DNA from: Actinostola sp. cb2023 | Taxonomy: Eukaryota; Cnidaria; Anthozoa; Actiniaria; Actinostolidae | DNA length: 64,000 nt | Reading direction: 5' to 3' | Assembly (NCBI GenBank): GCA_033675265.1 | Contig: JAUJYZ010001326.1 | Coordinates: 333,501-397,500 of the forward strand | Shown here: positions 53,086-64,000 of the stretch, piece by piece | Position numbering within the stretch: the first letter of the stretch is position 1 | Layout of the letters: the number at the start of each line of letters is the position of its first letter | Notes under the pieces: model-generated | Told to the model about the DNA's origin: nothing | The model's database searches: none | The model's input: the letters and a program-made list of their open reading frames with translations, nothing else | Made by a program: the position numbers and the translations under genes

Positions 53086-56000
53086 CTACTCGTTGTCCTG
53101 CATCTCTTCTTCATCAACCTTTGGCGCTAGGTAGTAACTAGAAGAATGATAATAAAAATGTCTCACTTTTTGAGTTTAGATTCAATAATGAATATATGCA
53201 AGTAGTAGACTACTGTTTTATTTGAATTTTTGTACCAAATACTCACCGAATGTGGCCAACATCTTCAAAGCTGTATTCAATAACTGAGATGAATAAAATG
53301 CAAGACTTAAACACTTGATAAGGATATACTGGTAACGTGCTGCTTGAATAGACCTAATCCCATTTCAAACTATGTCATATCAACATTAGGGGTATCGAAT
53401 GGTCAAGGTGAGACTCCAAGAAAAGGCATATTTTTACGAGCCAGAGACACTTTTTCACCGATTTCCTGTTTTCAAAATTTGAGACTGAGACAGCTTTTTG
53501 TGAAATCACGAGACTTCGAGACCAAGATTTTGCGAGACTCTGACTTTTTGAGGGGACCATTCAACACCTCTAACATTCTTTGTTCAAATTAGCAATGTAT
53601 TTGTTCATATATAAAGAACAAAGATGTTATACTCTATTATTACTCTAGGGAATTAGGTCTATTACTACGTACTTGTGAGGAAATCACAAGTAGTAAGTTT
53701 ACAAGGGACTTCTGTTAATCATTAACATGATTAAATAATTAAACAATCATTAAATAATAAAAACAAGACACTATATGTGTTCCTCGGCGGACTTCAGCAA
53801 TGAGCGTTTGGTTTCCTCAGCAGCACATAGCGAATACACCTTTTACCCAGTTGCAATTTGTGGCCATAAAAAAAAGAAAGCCCATTTTTCAACTCGGTGT
53901 CCCACAGCTTGCCCGCCGAGTAATAAATTTAAAACATCAAATAATAATAATAATCAATTAATAATTAATCAATTTATATAGCGCTATTTCTAATTTATCC
54001 AATAGCGCTTTACAATAAAAATAAATAAAAATAGAAATAAAAATATAATAATAATATGCTGAATGCAGTATCTTGCTGAATGCAGTGTCTATGATTACAT
54101 GTCGTGTCTAGGTGGTCATAGTGATATAAATGGCAGTAAACCTACCAAGTGGAACATCCTTCTTGAGTGAAATTGAAACAGTACTGGATAGTGGTGTTGC
54201 CTGTGAAAAACAAACTCCATGATTTCAATATCGATTTCATTTTATTTCTGGAGCAACTACTGTTGAACCTTTACTAACGGCCACCTCTTTGTGACAGGCA
54301 GCAAACCCATACGTGTACTGCTATTGAAACATGCCCACAACAGCCAACTCTACCACAAAATCTTGCTCATGATTGTGGAGAGGTTTGACAGTATTAAACC
54401 TTTTCGGTATTATGATACTGATAGATACTGATTATCAGTATCATATACTAATAATAATTATCTTACCTTGCTGAATAAAGCCATATATCGAAGTGCAAAA
54501 GTAAGGCTGACGGGATTAAGTTGCTCAATAGAAATCTGAAACAAAATTTAAAAGTGTTGATGATTTAATTGAAAACTGGTGACCTCCAGTGGCTACTTTC
54601 AGTTCCATCTTCAGGGGCATAGGCAGGGGGTCCCAGCGACCCCCCTTCCTCTAGGTCTACTCTTTAAATTTATATGTTTGAGGATGGAGGAGGGAGGATT
54701 TGGTGGTGATCGATGGTGTGACCCCCCTAATACCCCGACCCCCCACAAACCCCCCCCCCCCCCCCCAATGGAAAATCCTGGCTACGCCCCTGATCTTGCA
54801 ACTGTTACATGTTAATTGTCCAGTAGGACTGTACACTACTTCATATTTAATTAAAACCCACAAACGGGACGTTAAAGAACCAGTATTACTCTTCGCACAA
54901 GAGTAAGGGATTGCCATGCAGTAAGTCAGGTATATGGGGGTGGAGTAATTGAGGCCAACCCTGTTGCAGGGATAACTGGTGAATGCCTCAGTCCTAGAGC
55001 ATACAACAATGTGCAATTTTACTTTTCCATAAAATAAGGTGTTTAGAGCCACATCTTCAAAGTCGAGTGGAAATAATTCTTACCTGTTCTGACTTCTGGT
55101 CAACGCTCGCATTCTGTCGTAACGTGATCTTACCACTTCCTGAATCACCATTGACAGAGAAAGTGACTGCTTCCTTCATACAGGCAATGACCACAGAATC
55201 ACCCATCTGGGATAAATCTCTGATGATTCTTTGGAACTCGTGCGAAGGCATTTTGATTGTGGCATCATATTTTTGATCCTTTTGGGATTAAAGATGAAAT
55301 TATATTGATTAGAAAACATGATGATGACAGAAAGAAGATTGGTGCTGCTTGTGATGACAAGAAATGTTTGATGATGATGGCAATGTGAATATGATAATTT
55401 ATTATGGTCGCAAATCATGATTGGGGATGATGACAATGGTCATGATGATGAAAGTAAGAATGAATGATGCTTGTGATGACAAGAAATGGTTGATGATGAT
55501 CATGTGAATATTGATATTATGGTCGCAAATCATGACTGGGGATGATACTGGTGATGTTGATGACAACAGATATTTGTAAACTCGAGTTTTTCAACTTATA
55601 TTGCCATTCAAGTGTTCTTTAAACTATTTCAAAAAAACTATTCAGCACATGCTTACAGGAATTCCCAGGTTATCGATGTCAATGTCCATTAGTTTTGTGG
55701 TATATGTTGAAGTCTTTTCACCATCTGCAAAAACAATGCAATGTAAAACCTTAGAAGATTACATCAACAGAATTACATCAACAGAAATCAGTAAATATAA
55801 ATCTGGCAATAAAATAATATTTCACAGAAAATTTCTTATGATTTTCTGGTACTGTCAACAACCTACATTATTGAAGGCCATAAAATCTGTCATGTCACTA
55901 TAATCACGTAGAAAAAAACTATAATCACATAGGCTTACTTGGGCTTTCGAAAAGAAATGTTACAGTGTCACCATTATCTTCACAAGAAATGGTGATGGTG

Positions 56001-56257
56001 TCGTCGTTTCCTGCACACTTTACTATTTTAGACACAATAGATGTATCTAAACCAAGGGTGTTGTTACGGTCACATCGGTAAGGATCAAAAGCACTAGCGT
56101 CCAACTCAAGAGAAACCAGACAGACATGGCTGCTGTCCATTGCTTGTAGTGATAAACCCTTAGGAGCACATTCCCAGTTGCCACTAGACACAATGTCCTT
56201 GATAGCTTCAATGATTTTCTTTAAGAGACTGCCTTGAGTGAGTTTGCCTTCAAACAT
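53086..56257 (-). CDS. PCNA, DNA sliding clamp, complete, 7 coding exons, 264 residues
   Basis: PCNA is the trimeric ring that tethers DNA polymerases and repair factors in the nucleus. Exons in transcript order: 55939-56257, 55657-55724, 55084-55278, 54467-54535, 54146-54200, 53247-53283, 53086-53137. All are GT-AG and in phase; human PCNA has 261 residues. Landmarks are MFEGKLTQGS, AMDSSHVCLV, FDPYRCDRN, KIVKCAGNDD, the interdomain loop KLMDIDIDNLGIP, IKMPSHEFQRIIRDLSQMGD, LTFALRYM, ATPLSSTV and YYLAPKVDEEE. The modifiable lysine falls exactly at residue 164 and the regulated tyrosine at 211. The acidic tail is a few residues longer than in human. A minus-strand AATAAA near 52730 could serve polyadenylation. 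Confidence 0.98.
53388..53571. mobile_element. 184-bp MITE in PCNA intron 5 with 6-bp target duplication
   Basis: The ends AGGGGTATCGAATGGTC and GACCATTCAACACCTCT are imperfect complements. AACATT flanks both sides (53382-53387 and 53572-53577). It is the best-preserved member of the family at 6914-7069 and 3843-4020. Confidence 0.82.
53935..54065. repeat. SINE-like AATAAT/TATATAGCGC piece in PCNA intron 5
   Basis: (AAT)n, ATTTATATAGCGCTATTTCT and AATAGCGCTTTACAATAAAA resemble the unit at 42500. Ends are not defined. Confidence 0.5.
54612..54792. mobile_element. MITE with TIR CAGGGGCxTAGxCAGG in PCNA intron 3
   Basis: CAGGGGCATAGGCAGG at the left and CCTGGCTACGCCCCTG at the right; ATCTT flanks both (54607-54611, 54793-54797). 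The interior has G/C runs. Confidence 0.85.
55318..55565. repeat. About 120-bp tandem duplication in PCNA intron 2
   Basis: ATGATGACAGAAAGAAGATT...CTTGTGATGACAAGAAATG...TTATGGTCGCAAATCATGA occurs twice, at 55318 and 55440, with small indels. Confidence 0.85.
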
Positions 56258-57330
56258 GGTGGATCACAATTAAGCAGGAGATTTGGCTGACAAAAATATT
56301 CTGGAAGGAAAAATAATAATTTTAAATTTAATAGAGTTTAATTGTGTTTGCATATAAGTTACTTCAGGATATTTTGATTAACATTTCTAAGTAGTGATTG
56401 AAGGACATTGGTTAAAATGGATTACAGAACATATTAGAAGACTTTACCACAGAAATATGCCGGAATTTTGCCAAAAAATGAATTATTCCTACTGATTACA
56501 ATGGCGTGTTGTGAGACTCGACAGAAACATCACATTCAACTACTTGTATATCCAGTATAACAGCTCAAAATACACTCCTTTAATCGAGAAATTACATTTA
56601 CGTAATGGTGTTCCATACAGGGAACTCTAGATTAGGTTTTACTAAAGTTATTTTGCAGATAAAATCCAAACTCATCGACATAATAGAAATGGCGGGAAGC
56701 TTTTTTGAGTTTCCCGCGTAATTTTACAATGTACAAAAGTGTTGAATTCTGCAGTATTTCGAAAAATCATGCACAATCGTCGATGTACATCGATAAACAA
56801 TATTATAGAGTTCCATCTGGCGTATTTATTCGCAGAATTTGATCATGAAATACAATTATTTTGAAGATTTCTTATTCAGTGGCATCGTTCATTTGTCAAT
56901 GGCGAGCAAGTTATAAGATTGTACGATATTCAACTGTAATCGCATTAAATACAAAATAACTTCGAACTTTTGGATATTCCCCAACCTATTACTGTGTTAA
57001 CTGGAACTCAACGTGAAAATCGAGCGGTATCTGGTACGTTTTTCACTGCGAAAATGTCGAGAACCATCAAATGTAAACAGCACTAGTGAAGACCTCGAAA
57101 AATTTGGATTCCTGCCACAATTATAAGCAAAATACAGCCACAGTACGAATTATAACATAACAATGAATACCTTTGACCACTTTAGATGCTAAAATAGATG
57201 GACTAAAGGATAGGATGGCTTCAGATTGAGAAAGATTGTATTTACCTACCTTCAACGTCGAGCAAGAATTCGAAATAAACTACGCGCCAATTTTTTGTGA
57301 TCAAAAACCCGGGAACTTCGAAATACTTGC
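56258..57330 (-). promoter_or_regulatory. PCNA 5' leader: acceptor, leader intron, probable non-coding exon and E2F-like sites
   Basis: On the minus strand, TTTTTCCTTCCAG at 56301 is a good acceptor 44 bp upstream of the ATG. GTTGAAG/GTAGGTAAA at 57250 is a good donor, implying a non-coding first exon near 57250-57330. TTTCCCGCG (56710-56718, plus) and GGCGGGAA (56691-56698) lie in the leader intron, and TTGGCGCG (57283-57290, complement) in or by the first exon. All fit the E2F consensus TTTSSCGC or its core. PCNA is a classical E2F target; transcription start was not seen. Confidence 0.6.
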
Positions 57331-57376
57331 CTGTCATTGGTGAATCTTATCACGTGGTCAGTCACATGAAACTTTA

Positions 57377-57386
57377 GCGGGAAAAC
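57377..57386 (-). promoter_or_regulatory. E2F-like site TTTTCCCGC
   Basis: The complement of GCGGGAAAA gives TTTTCCCGC, about 130 bp upstream of the inferred PCNA leader exon donor. Confidence 0.5.
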
Positions 57387-57407
57387 AGGCCGAAACGATT
57401 TCTGGGA

Positions 57408-57595
57408 GCACAGGAAGCCCAACAAAAGGAATTTTTTTAAATCCTTCGAAATATCATAATTTTTTGGAAAAAACATTTAAAAAAACTCACAACTTGGCTG
57501 ATTTATGCATTGTAATGAAGATTGTGATAATTTTTAAGGTCGGAATATTTTAAATAAAAAAACTTCAAAATTTGTCATTATTGGGCTTCCTGTGC
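57408..57595. mobile_element. Inverted-repeat element with ends GCACAGGAAGCCCAA
   Basis: The 15-bp end at 57408-57422 is exactly complementary to 57581-57595. A third copy lies alone at 59790-59804. The element is about 188 bp. Confidence 0.75.
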
Positions 57596-57599
57596 TAAA

Positions 57600-58880
57600 G
57601 TAAAGACAAGTTTGAACTTGCCAGCATGTTTACTTGATTTTATGACATTTCTATTTTCATGGGGGAGGGGAGGGGACTTTGTAACTGAATTCACAGAATC
57701 CTCAGCAAATCACAGAAAATATCGATATCAACAAGAAAAGTTACACAAATCAATAATAACAACAATATTTATTTATTACATGTATACAATTATATATACT
57801 ATCATTACTGTTATATTTTGTCTTTTATTTCAGCTGTTTTATTGGAAGTCTAAAAAGTCAATCCAATATTTTTCCTCTGAATACCAGCTACGCTAACAGT
57901 TTTAGACTCACAATAAAATACAAATTAATTTTGAGGCTCCAACCACCGATACACAAGACTGCAACATATACTTGTCATATATAAACAGATGCATCGTCTT
58001 CATGAATGGTGGTTGGAAACATGTACTATTGAAAATCAAATTTATGAAATGCATTCGTCCTGTGGATGGGCCCAGCATTTGAATCAGAATTAGGTTTGTA
58101 AAACCTAGTTTTTACTAACAATGAAAGCATAAATGTCTCAAACAAACTATCTAGTAATATCTCCATAAGCAACAGGAGGCCTACGATTCGATGAGCCTTT
58201 GGCAAGCATAAGCACAAGGATCAAAATTTGTACATTTCTTGCACTGAACTTATGCTTGTCATGCATAATAAACCTACCTACCTACTTGCAGTCCAGTAGT
58301 CTCCCTCGCAACCGCAGTTCAGGACAATCCAAACTGCAGCTGCGAGGGAGACTAAAATTCCAGGGGAAGTAGGAATAATCGCTTGTACCATGGACAACTT
58401 GGCCAAGGAACGAATTTACCTTATTACTTATGGTTGTGTTGTGCTTATTTTTCACGACACAAATTCTTATGCCGTCGCATGAGTATATAACATTGTGTGC
58501 ATACATACTAAGACACTCAAAACAGTTAATTATTACAATTTTATAGATGCATTTTAAATCATTTTTTGAAATATACATGTATCATTATTTTAATCACTTA
58601 TGCATTTAAGATCCAATATTATTACTGTTAAATGTATTCAATATTCTTTTTATAAATTAAATAACCTTAAATTTCTGTAAAAAATAGATTTTAAATGAAA
58701 CTTAAATATAAAGAAATGGAGTAAAAGAGTTCAAATAAGAGTTTGTATGTGAGAAACATGAATTTTTAAAACCAAAAATAATTAATATTCTATATCGAAG
58801 GTGAAACCAAAACATTTCCCCTTAAATTTTTGTCTGTCTACAATGCCAAGCATCAGCAGCAACAGCAGAGGTGACAGGAT
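57600..58880. other. No gene seen
   Basis: AT-rich sequence with short ORFs only. A 58293-58360 hairpin (AGTCTCCCTCGCA and TGCGAGGGAGACT) stands out. No conserved protein segment was recognised. Confidence 0.5.
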
Positions 58881-58882
58881 AA

Positions 58883-59040
58883 CCTTAGAACCCGTCCACA
58901 CTAAAACGCTAACCTGCATTTTGCTTTTTTCTCCTTCTGGTAATGAGCTGATTGTTTTCGATTCCCTTGCATGAGGATATAGAACAATATAAAAACGATG
59001 CGTTTTCAAACGAAAACAGAGCAGTGTGGATGGGGTCTTA
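58883..59040. mobile_element. MITE with TIR CCTTAGAACCCGTCCACACT
   Basis: The right end AGTGTGGATGGGGTCTTA pairs with the left end; inner CGTTTT/AAAACG segments also pair. About 158 bp. Confidence 0.78.
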
Positions 59041-59044
59041 GTGG

Positions 59045-61025
59045 GAGGCTAAAATTTGCATATTTTTGTCACCATTATTAGCCAATCGGCTTCCAACATG
59101 GCAATTAAGACAATCTATTGTTTTAAGTGGAGACAGAAGTACAGTGTGAATACATGAAGGGTGGTCACAGCTTTTAGCATCACACTGTAACTTTCCTCAC
59201 TGTTTTTCCATTCCAGACTTAAAGTTCATTCTCTTGTGTATAACATTATTTTGTTTTCCTTTTCTTTCTTGTTAACAAATGAAAAAAAAACACAAATACT
59301 TTGATAACTGGGTTTGAAATGAGAAAACATCCAAGCTATAAACCATAATTCGTAGACAGATTTCTACCTTCTCAATCCAAACTGTTGGCTTTATTCATTT
59401 GCAACAGTTGGCTCCAAAAGCATCAGAGGTATCGAAGGTGACACCCAGCCTCACCAGGACACACGAGGATGTGCAAGACTTTATGGAGTTGACTGAGTGA
59501 GCCTACATGTAAGCTTTTTTCTGTAAAGATTTTATGATTTTGTATATTGTATTGGACTGAACAGGAGGGAAATTTGCATGAGCATGCGCTTAACCGCTGG
59601 ACCATAAAAGCGTAATTTCGGAAGAACAAAAACCGATTATAGTAATAATAACGCTATATTTTATTATGTTGCTATTTTGATCATCAGAGTTCGACAAAAA
59701 GGCTTAATATAGTCAAATGTTAAATTAATTCTGGCTTTTCACTGCACACTGGCTATTCACAAAATTCGTATTTTGTTTGATATTGAACGGCACAGGAAGC
59801 CCAAGCTGGAATTTTGTGGATTATATCTTAATTTGTTTTTCTATAAATACTGTAACAACAGTCTTGAAACTGTCCTGGTGTCTTGTGGTATTTATTTACT
59901 ATACCTGTACAAAGTTTCGTCGAATTTGAAAACAATTTAGATGTCTTCCCCGACCTTTCCATGAAGATATTTTTGTTGTTATCATGAAAAACTGTAATTT
60001 TATCTCTTCTGGCGATTTTTTCCAACAATCTCAATAACATATACTGAAAGCATATGGTACATAGTTCTATGAAATGATAACATTTGTGTGGAGTTTTGGG
60101 CTGGATTTCGAGCAATATGCAAAAAATGAATATTTTTGAGTAATGAAATTTATGCAAACTTTACACTTCAATAAAATGTTTACACTTTGACCGATCTCAG
60201 CATAATATCTAAAAACATGACCTTGGATGGGAACATTACAAGAACATTGGAACACTAACAGAAGAGGCCCTACCATAAAACGAATACCATAATAAATGTG
60301 TTGACGATTAATTCACGTTCTACAAATTATGACGAAGATATTGTCGAAAATCTTCGACCGAGCGATTTTTCCCAGAGAAGTTACTGGAATTTTTCAAAAC
60401 AGGAAACATGACTTTAATGAATTATGTTGAGGAAATTGTGGAGATTTCGGCTCAATTTCGAGATAACTAACTTTAAAGATTGGGGTAATTGAGTATTCCA
60501 GACATCATACCCAAGTTTATCTTCGTTTATTTGAAGTTGATTTGGTGTTGATGAAAGCTAAAATATAATAATATATATTCCATATGTATAAGAATTGACT
60601 AAATGTATTTACTTTCCCTTACACCTTCTTCGCGACTGAGCTTGCAACGTCGACAAACTGCTTACTCCATGTCAGCTGGCCGCCATGTTGTCCAAAATAG
60701 AGTATTTAGCACAGCAAAAGAACAGGAATTTGATATCAAATAAAGGCATAATACTCTAATATTTCGATCAATGAAATAACTTTAAGGCACAAAGATAGCA
60801 TTAAGAATTCATTTCTGCGTGTTCAGTACATACAATTCTCGTAATACGTCCGCAAAAACTGTAAACATTGGAACCAAACAACTTGTGTCGAGTACATCTT
60901 GTATTCATCTGACTGTGGCGACGCATGCGCACACAAAAAGTCCCTCCTGTTATTGGACTGTATAATATAAACTATGTGTACCTCCCATGTCTGATTTGAT
61001 TGCTTGCTGAGCGTGCATTATGGGA
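59045..61025. other. No gene seen
   Basis: AT-rich intergenic sequence; no ORF with recognisable protein similarity on either strand. Confidence 0.5.
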
Positions 61026-61030
61026 AGCAC

Positions 61031-61175
61031 GATGACTCTCCAAGCTTCTATACAGAAATAATGCACTTCTAAGGTCTTGAAAGTGCTGAATGCACTCACG
61101 TTCCCCTCATGCATCCACTATCAGCTTTCAAGACCTCAGCGTGCATTATGTTTGTATAGAAGCACGGAGAGTTAT
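61031..61175. mobile_element. Inverted-repeat element at the ATAD1 3' end
   Basis: ATGACTCTCCAAGCTTCTAT...TAATGCACTT...GGTCTTGAAA pairs with TTTCAAGACC...GTGCATTATG...TATAGAAGCACGGAGAGTTAT. It lies 22 bp beyond the ATAD1 stop, so it is probably within its 3' UTR. Confidence 0.82.
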
Positions 61176-61196
61176 CTTCTATTAGTTAAGTATAAT

Positions 61197-63460
61197 TTAT
61201 AATGACTTTAGAACTACACTGGAACTATATCTCAGAGCAGCACTGCTGAGATCAATCATAGTGATCGGTCTAAGGACAGAATGGACAAAAGTTGCAGGTG
61301 ATGCCTCACTCCTGAAAAGAAAGAAAAATGGATAAATGAACAGGATTTATTGAGCAGCTTATTATGTATTAGGTGGATTGTATGTTGACTAGCAATGATA
61401 CAATGGTAAACTTACGAGTCATTACGATTTTCCTTTAAATAATCTCTTACACAAGACATGGCTGCTGTTCTGCCTACAGACAACAAAGTACACAATTAAT
61501 GAAATATAAGTGAAGTAATGACTGACTGATTGGTTGACTGACAGACAAACAGCAGAACTACAGACTACTGACTACTGACTGACTGACTGATTGGTTGACT
61601 GACAGACAAACAGCAGAACTACAGACTACTGACTGACTGACTGATTGATTGACTGACTGACAAACAGCAGACCTACAGACTACTGACTGACTGACTGATT
61701 GGTTGACTGACAGACAAACAGCAGAACTACAGACTACTGACTGACTGACTGACTGACTGATTATTTGACTGACTGACTGACTGACAGACAAACAGCAGAA
61801 CTACAGACTATTGACTGACTGACTGGTTGACTGACTGACTGACTGACTGACCTACAGACTATTGACTGACTGACTGACTGGTTGGTTGGTTGATTGACTG
61901 ACTGACTGACTGACTGACTGACTGACTGACAGACAGACAAACAGCAGACCTACAGACTATTGACTGACTGACTGATTGGTTGACTGACTGACTGACTGAC
62001 TGACAGACAAACAGCAGACCTACAGACTATTGACTGACTGACTGGTTGTTGAATTGACTGACTGACTGACTGACTGACAGACAAACAGCAGACCTACAGA
62101 CTATTGACTGACTGACTGGTTGGTTGGTTGACTGACTGACTGACTGACTGACTGACTGACAAACTGACTGACTGACAGACAAACAGCAGACTACAGACTA
62201 TTGACTGAATGACTGGTTGGTTGACTGACTGACTGACTAACTGACAGACAAACAGCAGACCTACAGACTATTGACTGACTGACTGACTGGTTGGTTGGTT
62301 GACTGACTGACTGACTGACTGACTGACTGACTGAGACAAACAGCAGACTGACAGACTATTGACTGACTGACTGACTGATTGGTTGACTGACTGACTGACT
62401 GACTGACTGACAGACAAACAGCAGACCTACAGACTATTGACTGACTGACTGGTTGGTGACTGACTGACTGACTGACTGACTGACTGACAGACAAACAGCA
62501 GACCTACAGACTATTGACTGACTGACTGGTTGGTTGGTTGACTGACTGACTGACTGACAGACTGACTACAGACTATTGACTGACAGACTGACTGACAGAC
62601 TATTGACTGATTGACTGACTGACTGGTTGACTGACTGACTGATTGACTGACTGATTGGTTGACTGACAGACTGACAGACAAACAGCAGACCTACAGACTA
62701 TGACTGACTGACTGACTGTTGGTTGGTTGACTGACTGACTGACTGACTGACTGACTGACTGACTGACTGACTTGACAGACAACACAGACTACAGACATTG
62801 ACTGAATGACACTGACTGACTGACACTGACAGACAAACAGCAGACCTACAGACTACTGACTGACTGACTGGTTGGTTGGTTGACTGACTGACTGACTGAC
62901 TGACTGACAGACAAACAGCAGACCTACAGACTATTGACTGAATGACTGGTTGGTTGACTGACTGACTGACTGACTGACAGACAAACAGCAGACCTACAGA
63001 CTATTGACTGACTGACTGGTTGGTTGACTGACTGACTGACTGACTGACAGACAGACCTACAGACAGACTGACTGACTGACTGATTGACTACTGACTGACT
63101 ACTGACTGACTGACTGACTGGTTGGTTGACTGACTGACTGACTGACTGACAGACAAACAGGCAGACCTACAGACTATTGACTGACTGACTGACTGATTGG
63201 TTGACTGACTGACTGATTGGTTGAACTTACAAACTTCCCGTAGATCACTCCCTGAGAAGCCATTCGTAATGGAAGCCAGCTCATATAAGTTTAGAAATAC
63301 TTCAGTATCAACCTAATATCAATAACAACATGAATTGAAGTGAAACTAGAAAGACATATTTCAAACATCAACAAAAATAAATGTAGAAAAATCATTTTTT
63401 GTGAATTACATTTTCTTCACCAAGAATTATCCGTAGAATTTCCTCTCTTTGTTTAGCATC
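61197..63460 (-). CDS. ATAD1/Msp1-like AAA+ ATPase, last four coding exons, 5' partial
   Basis: ATAD1 (Msp1) extracts mislocalised tail-anchored proteins from the outer mitochondrial and peroxisomal membranes. Exons in transcript order: 63410-63460, 63231-63312, 61416-61473, 61197-61311; 101 residues plus stop, all in phase. DAKQREEILRIILGEEN and NGFSGSDLREVCRTAAMSCV form the C-terminal AAA lid, with the sensor-2 region at GSDLR. The family has DGFSGSDLKEMCRDAALLCV here. The tail after RDYLKENRND is divergent. Walker motifs lie beyond the right edge, so activity cannot be judged. Other meiotic-clade AAA proteins (fidgetin, spastin) fit less well. Confidence 0.88.
61540..63215. repeat. (GACT)n array with an interspersed CAGACAAACAGCAGACCTAC unit
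   Basis: GACTGACT tracts and TTGGTTGGTTGACTGACT alternate with AGACAAACAGCAGACCTACA every 80-100 bp, so a higher-order unit exists. It fills the intron between ATAD1 exons at 63231 and 61473. Ser-Gln-rich ORFs are artefacts. Confidence 0.96.
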
Positions 63461-63774
63461 CTGAAAACAGAAAACAAATGAAGTTTGAGAATCATAGAGA
63501 ACCAGGCAAATGGAGAACTCTGATGGCTGTACTATAGTTTCTAAATACATGTAATACGTAATTATTGTTGGAAGTTTAATAAAGAAATAAAAATAAAGAA
63601 ATAAAATCAGTGTTGCCTACTTTTGAGAGTTCAATCTTGATAATATTTATTGTTTATTTTAAGCCCTAAAATTGTCGCTGCACCTTAGTACTCCTGACCA
63701 GTAGGGCCACGTGCCTGAATAAGTTTTATTGAAACACTCTGAGCTCATAGAGGACACACCCTGTGACAGTAATG

Positions 63775-64000
63775 TGGATGACCTTGACCTCTCTATGATG
63801 ATGATGAATGTCACCTCTCTATGGTGATGACCTTGACCTCTCTATGATGATGATGACCTTGACCTCTCTATGATGATGACCTTGACCTCTCTATGATGAT
63901 GATGACCTTGACCTCTCTATGATGATGAATTTGACCTCTCTATGATGATGATGACCTTGACCTCTCTATGATGACCTTGACCTCTCTATGATGATGATGA
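63775..64000. repeat. 24-27 bp minisatellite, unit GACCTTGACCTCTCTATGAT
   Basis: About nine copies with variable numbers of GATGAT. The array runs off the right edge within the ATAD1 gene. Confidence 0.95.

Noticed and set aside
57252..57896. Small ORFs near the PCNA 5' end
   Set aside because: No similarity recognised; the region is better explained as leader exon, promoter and an inverted-repeat element.

Overview
The window is metazoan nuclear DNA. Its protein-coding genes are split by GT-AG introns, are AT-rich, and encode animal proteins: a nuclear-pore membrane glycoprotein, CDP-diacylglycerol synthase, PCNA, the Msp1/ATAD1 ATPase and a BTB-BACK-PHR protein. Miniature inverted-repeat elements, a 2A-like motif in a mobile-element relic and very many tandem repeats suggest an invertebrate, probably marine. 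I cannot fix the phylum from sequence alone.

Layout from left to right. (1) A 53-bp satellite lies at 1-630. (2) The minus strand from 32696 down to 1276 carries the first 28 coding exons (1185 codons) of NUP210/gp210; the 3' third of the gene lies beyond the left edge. Its introns are loaded with tandem arrays, nearly every one with a different unit, including a roughly 5-kb array at 21480-26520. A 54-bp minisatellite at 18682-19168 copies the end of exon 12 together with its splice donor. The largest intron (1456-8523) contains a single-exon BTB-BACK-PHR gene on the same strand. (3) A gap of about 0.7 kb (32697-33403) separates NUP210 head-to-head from CDP-diacylglycerol synthase (CDS1/CDS2 type). 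I could reconstruct the latter completely as 16 exons and 444 residues on the plus strand (33404-47275). Intron 2 contains a broken mobile-element gene with a 2A-like motif and a cysteine-protease-like fold. Introns 14 and 15 carry the same repeat in opposite orientations around the catalytic exon 15. (4) 47300-52700 has no gene I can see; it is packed with inverted-repeat elements and minisatellites. (5) PCNA is complete on the minus strand (7 coding exons, 264 residues, 56257-53086), with a probable non-coding first exon near 57250 and E2F-like sites. (6) 57600-61190 has no recognisable gene. (7) The last four coding exons of an ATAD1/Msp1-like ATPase lie on the minus strand (63460-61197); the rest is beyond the right edge.

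The genes serve separate housekeeping jobs: nuclear pore, phospholipid synthesis, DNA replication, and membrane-protein extraction. CDS next to PCNA recalls the human CDS2-PCNA pair on chromosome 20, but here the two genes converge instead of diverging. All exon junctions were placed by eye from GT/AG sites, reading phase and remembered family sequence; no alignment was run.
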